From an uncultured Alistipes sp. (GTDB lineage: Bacteria; Bacteroidota; Bacteroidia; Bacteroidales; UBA932), in NCBI GenBank assembly GCA_900544195.1, contig UQUJ01000082.1, positions 1 to 11,059 of the forward strand: a stretch of DNA of 11,059 bases, given 5' to 3'. Position numbers and translations under genes: made by a program. The notes beneath the pieces were generated by a model, which did no database searches, was not told where the DNA came from, and saw nothing but the letters and a program-made list of their open reading frames with translations. Positions 1 through 8,153 of this stretch are shown here, in pieces. Position 1 is the stretch's first letter, and each line of letters begins with the position of its first letter.

Positions 1-75
1 TCCTTCTACTCCGGCCTCGGCCCGATGCTCATCCTCGCGGCCTGCCGGTTCATATTCAAATCCTTTATTCCCTGA
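1..75 (+). CDS. C-terminal end of an unidentified, probably membrane-associated protein (partial)
   Basis: Frame 1 is open from the left edge to a TGA at 73-75, giving the last 24 residues of a protein whose start lies outside the window. The tail is hydrophobic (a GLGPMLILAAC stretch, then aromatic and basic residues, ending FKSFIP), as in a final membrane helix with a short basic tail. Codons end mostly in C or G, as in the real genes of this window. The family cannot be recognised from so little sequence. Its end overlaps, on the opposite strand, the end of the putative gene remnant at 65-181. The frame could be open by chance, because 24 codons is short. Confidence 0.4.
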   Translation, partial: SFYSGLGPMLILAACRFIFKSFIP

Positions 76-181
76 CGTAGTGAGGCATCTCCGATGGAGT
101 GATGATGGAGATCCCGCATAGCCCCTTCACCTCGCCGTCTTCCTTCCAGGCGAATTTGTGCACACCATGCTTCTTGATCGA
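65..181 (-). pseudogene. Possible decayed 3' end of a lost gene
   Basis: Reading the minus strand toward a TAA at 65-67 gives 38 codons (from about SIKKHGVHKFAW to MPHYVRE) that look strongly coding: 29 of 38 end in G or C and the residues are ordinary for a folded protein. There is no plausible start codon. Upstream in the same frame stop codons occur at 227-229 and 236-238. Other coding-like pieces continue in shifted frames, for example a minus-frame stretch around 170-240 containing GIKAMILPR. The same frame is also the one used by the regulator, which stops at 320-322. This pattern suits a frameshifted, eroded C-terminus of a gene whose 5' part is gone, perhaps replaced when the neighbouring locus arrived. 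The protein family is not recognised, and chance cannot be excluded. Confidence 0.33.
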
Positions 182-319
182 TGGTGTAGCGGTTCGAGAT
201 AAAGCATGACATACATCTTGGAAGAATCATGGCTTTTATTCCGGGATCAAAGCCTTAGCCGATGCCGTAAAAGGGCGTGGAGCGATGCTACTGACCACAA
301 TCCCGACCTTGCGTCCTGT

Positions 320-3025
320 TTATCTATGATTGACGAGCTGTGCGTTCGTCTCTGACAATCGACATTCGGATGGTGTCATGCCGGTCTTCCTTTTGAAGAA
401 CGTGCTGAAGTAGCGTGACGATGTGAATCCGATTCTCGTGGCTATCTCCGTGAAACTGAGAGCGGAGAACTTCACGAGCTCTTTTGCGCGTTCCAGACGC
501 ACTCCGTCGATATATTCCTTTATGCTTGCTCCTGTTATCTGTTTTACCCTCTTGAACAAGGCGGTATGGCTGACTCCAAGTTCCCTGCAGATCAGGTTTA
601 TGTCCATCTCCGGATCTTCAATGCTCAGTAGCACGCAGTGATTCAGCCTCAGCATGAAGGTTTCGTCTTCGGATTTCCGCTTGATCAGGCTCAGCTCCTT
701 TTCCATGTCTTTCCGTATGTTATAGTTCCATCTCACACTGAAGAACACAAGTGTCAGCGCGATGGCTAAATTAAGGCCTATGTTGAAGGCATGTGATCTG
801 TACCAGGGTGCCGGAACCTTGATGGTAAGGGCTCTTGACCAAGATGTCTGTCTTTCATCGGAGGACACGTAGGCCACATCTATGGCATATTCACCAGGTT
901 GAAGATTCAATAAGGTGAAATAAGGAGAGCGCTGCCTGACAGTGTCTCGTCCGTTGACGCAGAAAAGGAACATCCTTCGCGCGAACAGGTCATCCCCTTC
1001 GGCATGGATGTCTATGCTGACCGATGCCGCAGTCCATTTGACCTTCAGGTTATCTCCCATTGATGCTCCGGGACATCTTTTGGAATCAATGGCGACATCG
1101 GAAAGAGCTATACGCGGGAGGGTGGTGGCCGGAGGTGCTGTTCCGTCAATGACCAGAAGCCCGTCCATCCCTCCCATGTAGATATTCCCGTCCTGTGACA
1201 CGAGAGTCGCCTTCGGCCTGAATTCATTGTAATAGATGCCATGCGGGAATTTGTAGTCCTTGAATATTTTATGGTCGTTGTCCCATAGATAGATATCATT
1301 GCCTGTGCCTATCCACACGAGAGAACCTTTTGCGGCAACCGTTTTTGAGGACAGGAAAAGGTCGGCTTTGAGAGGTGTGGACGAGCCATCGGAAAGATCG
1401 ATGTAAAATATACCACCATCGGTGGCTATCCATAGAAGCCCGTTTCCGGAATGGCTCACATTTGATATTCTGAAGCCGGGCGGAATTTCATGGACGATGT
1501 CCACAGTGTCCGAATCGTAATAGACACCATATATTCGTCTGCTGTCATAAAGGAAAGATCTTTCAGATGAATATCTCACCGCTGACGGTTGGCTGGTGAA
1601 TGTCGTCAGCATTGGCAGTTCCCGCACCGAGCCTGACACAGGGTCATATCTGTGTACAGACCGGCTCAACAGAAGAATGGATCCGGAAATCTCGTTATGA
1701 AGATTCAAAGCGTTTCCTGAGTACATGATGTGGTTGTGCATTTTTTGATTGTGCACATTGAATCTGGAAATCTGTCCGTTGGTTTTGTCGAGCAGGAATA
1801 TTCCTTCGGAGAAGGAAGAGATCATCAACTTGTCTTCTGAATACCCGGCGATGTCGGCGATTTTCATTCCGAAAGTTTTCGGAAACCATCTGAATTCCTG
1901 ACTGTCCGCCATGAAAAGATTGACTCCGCCCCCATCTGTACCGATCCAAAGGTCATCCTTCCCGCTTTCTTGATAGGCGCAAAGGACACCGTTGTCACTC
2001 AGACCATATTTTTCGGACGGAACTGCTCTGAAAGTGTGCGTTGGCATATCCCTTATGACGAAGACTCCTCCCCTGACACGGATCGCCCAGATGTTCCCGA
2101 AAGTGTCCGGTATGATCTTCATGATGGAATTGTAAGGGATTGAGTTTTCGTCTCCGACTCTGTTTTTAAGACAGTGGATGTTCCCCGTGGCTGGTGTGAT
2201 GATGCAGACCCCTCCGCCGTCTGTTCCCACCCACAGGTCCCCGTCCTTTTCGAGCATGGACAAGATGATGTCATTGCTAAGATCAGAATTATGCGTGGAA
2301 TATGATGCCAGCAGTTCTCCTCCCATGGTGAAGCATCTGATCCCGTAGTTGTACAGGCCAAGCCAGAGACGGCCACGTAAATCAACAAACATCGATGTGA
2401 TGTAGTAGCCTTCTGTTTGAAATGGGGTCTTGATGGATCTTGAGACCGGATCCACGACCCTGAGTCCGTTGAGGTGACTTCCGCATAAAATGTTCCCGTC
2501 CGGTAGTTCCGTGGCGAACGCTATTCTGAAATCATCGTTGAAACTGACTGTGAGTTCGGGTTTCATGGTCTTGAAGTCAAATCGGTACATGGAACGCTCC
2601 GTTCCGATGATGAATCCGTCTTGACACGGGCAGGAGACTGTCCCGGTGATGCCGAATTTACTTACCGAATCATTTGACCTGTCGTACACAATCAGTACGT
2701 CACTCGTCAGCGTCCATAGGTGTCCGTATGAATCAGCGCATACATCGATTATCTCTTTGTCAAAGGAGTTGTCTCCGGACCTCAACGCACTGAATTTTCG
2801 ACATTCATAGCCATCGAACCTATACAATCCGTTATTTGCGCCGATCCAAAGGCAACCGTCTTTTTCCGGGAATATGCATGTGGCTCTTGAAGGGAATCCT
2901 GGAATCTGGCTCATTGTAGTGAAGGACAATGAACTCTTCCCTGTACTCAGAATTGGTAGGCATAGAAGTAAGGAAGCGATAAATGTCTTCAGTACTTTGG
3001 CTCTATATGAATCGGTTGCTGTCAT
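320..3025 (-). CDS. Membrane-spanning propeller-sensor regulator with AraC-type output and no histidine kinase
   Basis: This 901-residue protein probably senses a periplasmic glycan and controls the divergent susC-like operon. Seen in order: signal sequence about 1-29 (hydrophobic FIASLLLCLPIL); about 600 residues of beta-propeller with Reg_prop-type motifs (CLWIGANNGLYRF near 58, DLWVGTDGGGV near 263, DLWIGTDGGGV near 358, LLWIATDGGIF near 530, IYMGGMDGLLVID near 615); a Y_Y_Y-type domain about 660-742; one transmembrane helix about 746-764; a linker of about 30 charged residues; and an AraC-type DNA-binding domain about 793-889 with two helix-turn-helix units (ELGVSHTALFKRVKQITG and ATRIGFTSSRYFSTFFKRKTG). 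Hybrid two-component regulators with this sensor normally carry HisKA, HATPase and receiver domains between helix and HTH, and are about 1300-1400 residues long. All three are absent here. ATG 3025-3023 was chosen because the signal sequence follows it; the frame is open further upstream, but that would run through the promoter region. Confidence 0.92.
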   Translation of the reverse strand: MTATDSYRAKVLKTFIASLLLCLPILSTGKSSLSFTTMSQIPGFPSRATCIFPEKDGCLWIGANNGLYRFDGYECRKFSALRSGDNSFDKEIIDVCADSYGHLWTLTSDVLIVYDRSNDSVSKFGITGTVSCPCQDGFIIGTERSMYRFDFKTMKPELTVSFNDDFRIAFATELPDGNILCGSHLNGLRVVDPVSRSIKTPFQTEGYYITSMFVDLRGRLWLGLYNYGIRCFTMGGELLASYSTHNSDLSNDIILSMLEKDGDLWVGTDGGGVCIITPATGNIHCLKNRVGDENSIPYNSIMKIIPDTFGNIWAIRVRGGVFVIRDMPTHTFRAVPSEKYGLSDNGVLCAYQESGKDDLWIGTDGGGVNLFMADSQEFRWFPKTFGMKIADIAGYSEDKLMISSFSEGIFLLDKTNGQISRFNVHNQKMHNHIMYSGNALNLHNEISGSILLLSRSVHRYDPVSGSVRELPMLTTFTSQPSAVRYSSERSFLYDSRRIYGVYYDSDTVDIVHEIPPGFRISNVSHSGNGLLWIATDGGIFYIDLSDGSSTPLKADLFLSSKTVAAKGSLVWIGTGNDIYLWDNDHKIFKDYKFPHGIYYNEFRPKATLVSQDGNIYMGGMDGLLVIDGTAPPATTLPRIALSDVAIDSKRCPGASMGDNLKVKWTAASVSIDIHAEGDDLFARRMFLFCVNGRDTVRQRSPYFTLLNLQPGEYAIDVAYVSSDERQTSWSRALTIKVPAPWYRSHAFNIGLNLAIALTLVFFSVRWNYNIRKDMEKELSLIKRKSEDETFMLRLNHCVLLSIEDPEMDINLICRELGVSHTALFKRVKQITGASIKEYIDGVRLERAKELVKFSALSFTEIATRIGFTSSRYFSTFFKRKTGMTPSECRLSETNAQLVNHR

Positions 3026-3032
3026 ATTTGTT

Positions 3033-3087
3033 GATTTTCGAACATAAAAATAATGATTTTTAAACATATTATCCAATGGTTTGAAAC
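3033..3087. promoter_or_regulatory. Three 22-bp-phased operator-like repeats (TTTnnAAC)
   Basis: TTTnnAAC occurs at 3036-3043 (TTTCGAAC), 3058-3065 (TTTTAAAC) and 3080-3087 (TTTGAAAC), each starting exactly 22 bp after the last. The first two copies are longer, GATTTTnnAACATA at 3033-3046 and 3055-3068, identical at 12 of 14 positions. The spacing equals about two helical turns, so all copies face the same side of the DNA. Known biology: AraC-type domains with two HTH units commonly bind tandem direct repeats about two turns apart. Inference: these are binding sites for the regulator encoded at 320-3025, with the promoter-proximal copy in a position to contact polymerase at the susC-like promoter. 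The array starts 8 bp upstream of the regulator's ATG, so autoregulation is also possible. The region is AT-rich, which raises the chance of coincidental matches. Confidence 0.6.
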
Positions 3088-3097
3088 GATTTAAGGT

Positions 3098-3105
3098 TAT
3101 TTTTG
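3098..3105 (+). promoter_or_regulatory. Promoter -7 box of the susC-like operon
   Basis: TATTTTTG matches the Bacteroidota primary-sigma -7 consensus TAnnTTTG exactly. Transcription would start about 5-8 bp downstream, leaving an AT-rich leader of about 20 nt before the ATG at 3132. A TTTG that could serve as the -33 element lies at 3080-3083, but it is only 14 bp from the -7 box instead of the usual 19-21, and it is part of the third operator repeat. A good -7 box without a well-spaced -33 box is what one expects of an activator-dependent promoter. The start site is inferred. Confidence 0.55.
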
Positions 3106-3131
3106 CCTCAAACACTATAACAATACTGGCT

Positions 3132-6100
3132 ATGAGTTTAAAGCATCTGTTTTTATCAGCCGTGGGCTTTGTCATCAGCATGATCGCCCTGGCTCAGAAT
3201 CACGAGTTGAAAGGAACCGTGATTGACAATGCGGGCGTTCCGGTCATCGGAGCAAGCATCGTAGAGGTCGGCGGAGACTCTTCCAAAGGGATGATCACGG
3301 GGCTTGACGGGAAGTTCGTTTTCAATGTCAGATCCGGAGCGACTCTTTCAATTTCCTGCATCGGTTATGTCACCAGGGAAGTCAAGATCGGAACCGAGAG
3401 CGACATCACTGTTGTGCTTGAGGAGGACAGGGAACTTCTCGACGAAGTCGTTGTTGTCGGCTACGGTGTCCAGAAGAAGGTCAATCTGACCGGTGCTGTA
3501 AGTTCGGTCAAGGGTGATGAGTTCACCAACCGTCCTGTGGCTGATGTGGCACAGGCTCTGCAGGGTCTTGTCCCTGGACTGACCGTGTCCAACTCCGCCG
3601 CCGGTACTCCTGGATCCTCGACCACAATCACCCTTCGCGGCCAAGGCAACCTGAGTGGATCCGGAACCCCGTACGTCCTTGTAGACGGTGTGGAGATGAG
3701 CCTTTCGGATGTCAACCCTAACGATGTCGGAAGCATTTCTGTCCTTAAGGATGCCGCCGCCTGCGCTATCTATGGCGCGCGTGCCGCTTATGGTGTCATC
3801 CTTGTGACCACCAAGAAAGGTGATCCGGGGAAAGCCAGGATCAGCTATCAAGGCAATGTCGGCTGGACCGCGCCTACACTTCTTCCTAAAATGGTCGATT
3901 CTTATGCTTTCGCGCGTTACTGGAATGAAGGCGTGACCAACACCGGCATGACCAACAGAAAGTACAGTGACGAGAAACTTGGTCTGCTTAAACAGTTCTG
4001 CGAGAATCCGTCTTCTGTGGATCCGTGGCAGGAACTTCCCGCAAACGCTTCGATGAACCCGGCGTTCGAGAATTCCGAATCCGGAATCGGTAACACCAAC
4101 TATTTTGATCTTCACTATAAGGATTGGGCGTTCAAACAGCGTCACAACCTCAGCGTCAGCGGTGGTACGGAAAAGTCCAACTACTACATAAGTGGCGGAA
4201 TGTACAATGAGGACGGCATCCTGAGCTTCGCGAATATGGGGCACAAGCGGTTCAATGTGTCTGCAAGGACCGACGCCCAGGTCAACAAATGGCTGAAGGC
4301 TTCGTTCAGCACCAAATTCATCAACGCCACCACTGATTCTCCTTTCGGTGACGGTGGACTGTCCTACGGTTTCTTCCACTCACTGGCCCGTTTCCGCCCG
4401 ACAGTGCATTACCTTGATCCGAATGGCAACTACACGGAACTATCTATGATTCCATATCTAAGGAGCGGAACATTCACCAAGAGGAAAACCAACAGTTTTG
4501 AGTTCACCGCCGGCCTTCAGGCCAACCCGCTCAAGAACTGGTTTGTCAACTTTGACTACACGTATAGACTGAGGGCTCAGAGGTACGAGGCTCTGAACAC
4601 CGCACCGCTCATCTATGCGGCTGACGGCCAGTCAACCAGTTATGGTGTCAGGGATGAACTCGGAATCACAAAAGACGGCCGTTACACTCGTTCCAACACA
4701 GACATCAACTATCAGACTCTCAATCTCTACACCAATTACAATCTGACCTTGGCTTCGGACCATAACCTCTCGTTCCTTCTAGGTTGGCAGGAAGAGCGGT
4801 TTGACTATGCCTATGGAAAGAACTCCGTGACCGGCCTATATTCGACCACGAATCCAAATGCCGCCATGGGGACAGGTAATCAGGTCGTGGCCGATGACCG
4901 CTATGCATGGGCGACCATGGGCTTCTTCGGCCGCGTCAACTATGACTACCAGGGACGGTATCTTCTTGAAGTCAACGGCAGGTACGACGGCTCGTCACGA
5001 TTCGCCGCTGATCATCGCTGGGGATTCTTCCCTTCTGTGTCAGTGGGTTGGAATATTCATAAAGAGAAATTCATGAACAGAGCGTCATCCGTCCTGTCCA
5101 ACCTCAAACTGCGCTTCTCATACGGCCTGCTTGGGAACCAGGCAGGGGCAGCAACCTACACTTTCGCATCCACGATGAATCTTTCAGGCGGTCTTGGCGG
5201 TTACATTTTCTCAGATGGACGTCATAGTTACACTAACGCTCCGGGCGTGATTGATCCACACACTACATGGGAGAAGGTGACGAATTCCAACATCGGTCTG
5301 GACTTCGGGTTTCTGGAAAACTCGCTCACCGGTTCATTTGACATCTTCCGGCGTGACACCAGAGATATGCTTGGGCCTGGCGAGGATTATCCGGATTTCT
5401 TCGGTGCTTCCGCCCCTCAGACGAACAACGCCTGCATGCGCAACCGTGGATGGGAGTTCGCGATCAACTACCGAGGCTCCATCGGACGTGACGTGCATTA
5501 TACTGTCGGAGCGTCGGTCGCGGACGCCACGGCGGTTGTGACCGCATACGAAAATCCTACCGGAACCAATCCTGCGGGCAACTGGTATGTTGGCAAGAGT
5601 GTCGGCGAAATCTGGGGTTACAGGTCTTCAGGCCTGATTCTGAACAAGGCCGAGGCCGATGCCTACAATAAGGAATATGACCTTTCCTACATCAGTTCCT
5701 CTTTGTGGAGTACGGGAGATGTCATCCTGAATGATAAGGATGGCAATAAGAAAATCGACAAGGGCAACAATGTGCTTGGCGACATGGGTGACATGGAGAT
5801 AATCGGCAACACCACTCCTCGCTACAACTACACGTTTAATCTCCAGATCGGATGGAAGGGACTGAGTCTCAGCGCTCTGTTCCAGGGTGTGGGCAAACGT
5901 GACTGGTGGCCGGGCGGCTCCTACTATTTCTGGGGTTGGGGACCTTTCGCGCAGGTCACTGTCTTTGAGGAGCATCTTGACTATTGGAGTGAGAGCAACC
6001 CTGGCGCTTATTACCCGAAGCCTTACATCCACAACGCCGGTGGCATCGGTGTCTATAACAACAAGAACAAGCAGGTGACGGACCGTTATCTTCAAGATGC

Positions 6101-6341
6101 CTCTTACTTGAGACTCAAGACTTTGACTCTGTCTTATGATCTTCCTGCGAAGTGGCTTGAGAAGATTGGACTTCATAAGATTCAGGTGTACTTCACCGGC
6201 GAGAATCTCTTGACATTCACCAAACTTGCTGGAATGTTTGATCCGGAAGGCATATTCACTTACAACTCTTACACCTCCGAAGGCGGAAAGAACTATCCGA
6301 TGAACAAGGTCATTTCCTTCGGTGCGGTCATCAACCTCTAA
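3132..6341 (+). CDS. SusC/RagA-type TonB-dependent outer-membrane glycan transporter
   Basis: This 1069-residue outer-membrane barrel imports an oligosaccharide with TonB energy, working as a pair with the SusD-like lid encoded next. Visible: signal peptide about 1-22 (MSLKHLF to LAQ, cleavage before NHELKG); a CarboxypepD_reg-like domain about 25-98 (LKGTVIDNAGVPVIGASI, later GLDGKFVF); the TonB-box region DEVVVVGYG about 104-112; a plug domain to about 228 ending in the family signature LKDAAACAIYGARAAYGVILVTTKKG; then the barrel, ending in NKVISFGAVINL. Length is normal for the family. There is no N-terminal STN domain, so no sign of anti-sigma signalling, in keeping with control by the divergent regulator. 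Start: the frame is open back to a TTG at 3081, but ATG 3132 is immediately followed by the signal peptide and leaves the promoter outside the gene. The substrate cannot be read from the sequence. Confidence 0.97.
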   Translation: MSLKHLFLSAVGFVISMIALAQNHELKGTVIDNAGVPVIGASIVEVGGDSSKGMITGLDGKFVFNVRSGATLSISCIGYVTREVKIGTESDITVVLEEDRELLDEVVVVGYGVQKKVNLTGAVSSVKGDEFTNRPVADVAQALQGLVPGLTVSNSAAGTPGSSTTITLRGQGNLSGSGTPYVLVDGVEMSLSDVNPNDVGSISVLKDAAACAIYGARAAYGVILVTTKKGDPGKARISYQGNVGWTAPTLLPKMVDSYAFARYWNEGVTNTGMTNRKYSDEKLGLLKQFCENPSSVDPWQELPANASMNPAFENSESGIGNTNYFDLHYKDWAFKQRHNLSVSGGTEKSNYYISGGMYNEDGILSFANMGHKRFNVSARTDAQVNKWLKASFSTKFINATTDSPFGDGGLSYGFFHSLARFRPTVHYLDPNGNYTELSMIPYLRSGTFTKRKTNSFEFTAGLQANPLKNWFVNFDYTYRLRAQRYEALNTAPLIYAADGQSTSYGVRDELGITKDGRYTRSNTDINYQTLNLYTNYNLTLASDHNLSFLLGWQEERFDYAYGKNSVTGLYSTTNPNAAMGTGNQVVADDRYAWATMGFFGRVNYDYQGRYLLEVNGRYDGSSRFAADHRWGFFPSVSVGWNIHKEKFMNRASSVLSNLKLRFSYGLLGNQAGAATYTFASTMNLSGGLGGYIFSDGRHSYTNAPGVIDPHTTWEKVTNSNIGLDFGFLENSLTGSFDIFRRDTRDMLGPGEDYPDFFGASAPQTNNACMRNRGWEFAINYRGSIGRDVHYTVGASVADATAVVTAYENPTGTNPAGNWYVGKSVGEIWGYRSSGLILNKAEADAYNKEYDLSYISSSLWSTGDVILNDKDGNKKIDKGNNVLGDMGDMEIIGNTTPRYNYTFNLQIGWKGLSLSALFQGVGKRDWWPGGSYYFWGWGPFAQVTVFEEHLDYWSESNPGAYYPKPYIHNAGGIGVYNNKNKQVTDRYLQDASYLRLKTLTLSYDLPAKWLEKIGLHKIQVYFTGENLLTFTKLAGMFDPEGIFTYNSYTSEGGKNYPMNKVISFGAVINL

Positions 6342-6350
6342 ATCACTTAC

Positions 6351-8138
6351 ATGATGAAAACAAGAAATATAATCATTAGTCTGCTTATCGCATCAGGTCT
6401 GTCCTCCTGTTTCAATCTGGATCTTACCCCGGAGGGAGTGCTTTCCACGGCTGATCCTTTCACCACCACAGGCGAGATGCGGAACTATATCAACCAGTTC
6501 TATGAGTCTGCCGTTCTGGTGCAGAATATGTCTGCCGGAGGAGGTAGCGGAATATGCGGGACTGACATCAACAGCGACAATATGGCCGCCAGTTCTCCTG
6601 TCACCAGAATCAACGGTGGGCTGTCGGTCGCCAACGCTTCCGCTCTGACATATTATAATAATATCAGAAACGTCAATTTCTTCCTGAACAATCTCGGTAA
6701 CTATCCGGATCCGTCCCAGACTGATTTTTGTCAACTTGCAGGCGAGGGCTATTATTTCAGGGCCTGGTACTACTTCCAGCTTCTAAAGGACTATGGGCCT
6801 GTGTCCATCGTGAAGATTCCGCTTGACCCGGACTCCAAGCAGATGAAACTGGCAAGAGACAAGCGCACGGATGTGGCTGACTTCATCATCGAGGATCTTA
6901 AAACCGCCATTGACAATCTGGGCGAGCAATCCAGTTGCGCCACCATGAGGATCCATAAGGATGTGGCCCGCGCGTTCCTCAGCGAAGTCGCGCTTTACGA
7001 AGGCACATGGGAGAAGTACCACAAGGCGAAGAATGACAGGTTTTTCGACCCTTCCGTGACCGACGCGAAGATCAATGGTTATTTCCAGATAGCCGCTGAT
7101 GCCGCGAAGGCAGTGATGGACAGGAATGTCTGGTCAATCTCCACCGGTGGAGGGACAGCCGATGCGTACCGCTCCATTTTCGCGACCGAGGATCTCTCCT
7201 CCAACAAGGAGATTCTGTGGTTCAAGAGATATGACGGGGACCAGATCGGCAACAGCGTGGACCGCTACCTGAACACAGGCGGCGCCGGTGTTGGTGCGAC
7301 AGCATCCCTTGTCGATGATTATCTGACAATCGATGGAAGGCCTTTTGTAGGCGATGAACGTGAGAACGCCAAGAATCGTTACGGAGAAGAACTGCTTCCT
7401 ACCGTCAGGGATCCAAGGCTCGCGCAGACCATAGCCGCTCCAGGCCAGAAGATCCACCCTGACGGAACAATTCTGTACTACTCTCCACTCAACGGCAACG
7501 GATCCGCCTACGGTACAAACACCACAGGGTATAGCATTCTCAAGCACAACCAGATTGACTATACCGGCAATGTCGAGGCGGAGAACAAGGGCTCGACACC
7601 TGCCATCCAGTTCAGATATGCGGACGTTCTGCTCAACTATGCCGAGGCTCTTGCGGAGATGGATGGCGCCGGGAACGCCTCCAAGATCATCGCTGCTGTT
7701 CAGCCGCTTCGCGATAGAGTGGGGATGCCGGCGATGGATTTCGACAGGGAGTATAACACTTCGACGGATTATCCTTTCAGGAATCTGAACAAGTATATTC
7801 AGGCGGTACGTCGTGAGAGAAGGGTGGAACAGGCCATCGAGGGCCGGCGTCTTACCGATATTTTCCGTTGGGCCGCCGCGGAGGAACTGCTCAGAGGCTG
7901 GTGGCCTACGGGAGCAAGATATGTCGGTACTGATCTTGAGGAGCATTTCAGGGAGCAACTGACCATAGGCACCAGTATTCTGGTCAACGCTAAGGGCGAC
8001 ATTGTTCCTCTCAATCCATCCACGGCCGCATTCGACGGTGGTTATGGTTTCAGGCTTGACAGGGACTATCTGTTGCCTATACAGGAACGTATGATCTCAC
8101 TCACGAATGCCCTATGGGAGCAGAATCCTGGTTGGTAA
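6351..8138 (+). CDS. SusD/RagB-type surface glycan-binding lipoprotein
   Basis: This 595-residue lipoprotein would sit as the extracellular lid on the SusC-like barrel and capture the glycan. The signal peptide ends in a lipobox SGLSSC, with lipidated Cys at residue 20, followed by the family-typical FNLDLTPEG. Also visible are the helical, TPR-like core of the family (AGEGYYFRAWYYFQLLKDYG), the RYADVLLNYAEALAEM segment, the EGRRLTDIFRW motif near the C-terminus and the ending WEQNPGW. Length is ordinary for SusD proteins. It begins 9 bp after the SusC-like stop, so the two are translated from one message. The start has two adjacent ATGs (6351 and 6354); either gives the same signal peptide. 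The ligand is not deducible. Confidence 0.96.
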   Translation: MMKTRNIIISLLIASGLSSCFNLDLTPEGVLSTADPFTTTGEMRNYINQFYESAVLVQNMSAGGGSGICGTDINSDNMAASSPVTRINGGLSVANASALTYYNNIRNVNFFLNNLGNYPDPSQTDFCQLAGEGYYFRAWYYFQLLKDYGPVSIVKIPLDPDSKQMKLARDKRTDVADFIIEDLKTAIDNLGEQSSCATMRIHKDVARAFLSEVALYEGTWEKYHKAKNDRFFDPSVTDAKINGYFQIAADAAKAVMDRNVWSISTGGGTADAYRSIFATEDLSSNKEILWFKRYDGDQIGNSVDRYLNTGGAGVGATASLVDDYLTIDGRPFVGDERENAKNRYGEELLPTVRDPRLAQTIAAPGQKIHPDGTILYYSPLNGNGSAYGTNTTGYSILKHNQIDYTGNVEAENKGSTPAIQFRYADVLLNYAEALAEMDGAGNASKIIAAVQPLRDRVGMPAMDFDREYNTSTDYPFRNLNKYIQAVRRERRVEQAIEGRRLTDIFRWAAAEELLRGWWPTGARYVGTDLEEHFREQLTIGTSILVNAKGDIVPLNPSTAAFDGGYGFRLDRDYLLPIQERMISLTNALWEQNPGW

Positions 8139-8153
8139 TATCTTGAAGAGAAT

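Noticed and set aside
6..230. A 74-codon minus-strand open frame starting MILPRCMSCF
   Set aside because: It overlaps the better coding-like frame ending at 65 and the plus-strand end at 75, and its C-terminal half has no protein-like character; part of it may belong to the same decayed gene but it is not an intact gene.
3033..3087. CRISPR-like repeats
   Set aside because: Only 8-14 bp are shared, spacing is 22 bp start to start and no cas genes are present; the phased position upstream of a promoter suits operators better.
3026..3181. Longer N-terminus of the regulator (starts upstream to 3181) and of the SusC-like protein (TTG at 3081)
   Set aside because: Both extensions would place signal peptides far inside the proteins, overlap each other and run through the AT-rich promoter and repeats.
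3756..3810. Cys and Tyr substitutions in the SusC plug signature (AAACAIYGARAAYGV)
   Set aside because: They differ from the most common form (Ala/Ser and Asn) but such variants occur within the family and the rest of the protein is intact.
3348..4379. A 343-codon minus-strand open frame inside the SusC-like gene
   Set aside because: It is antisense to the conserved plug and barrel of the SusC-like protein and has no recognisable domain; long antisense frames are common in GC-biased genes.
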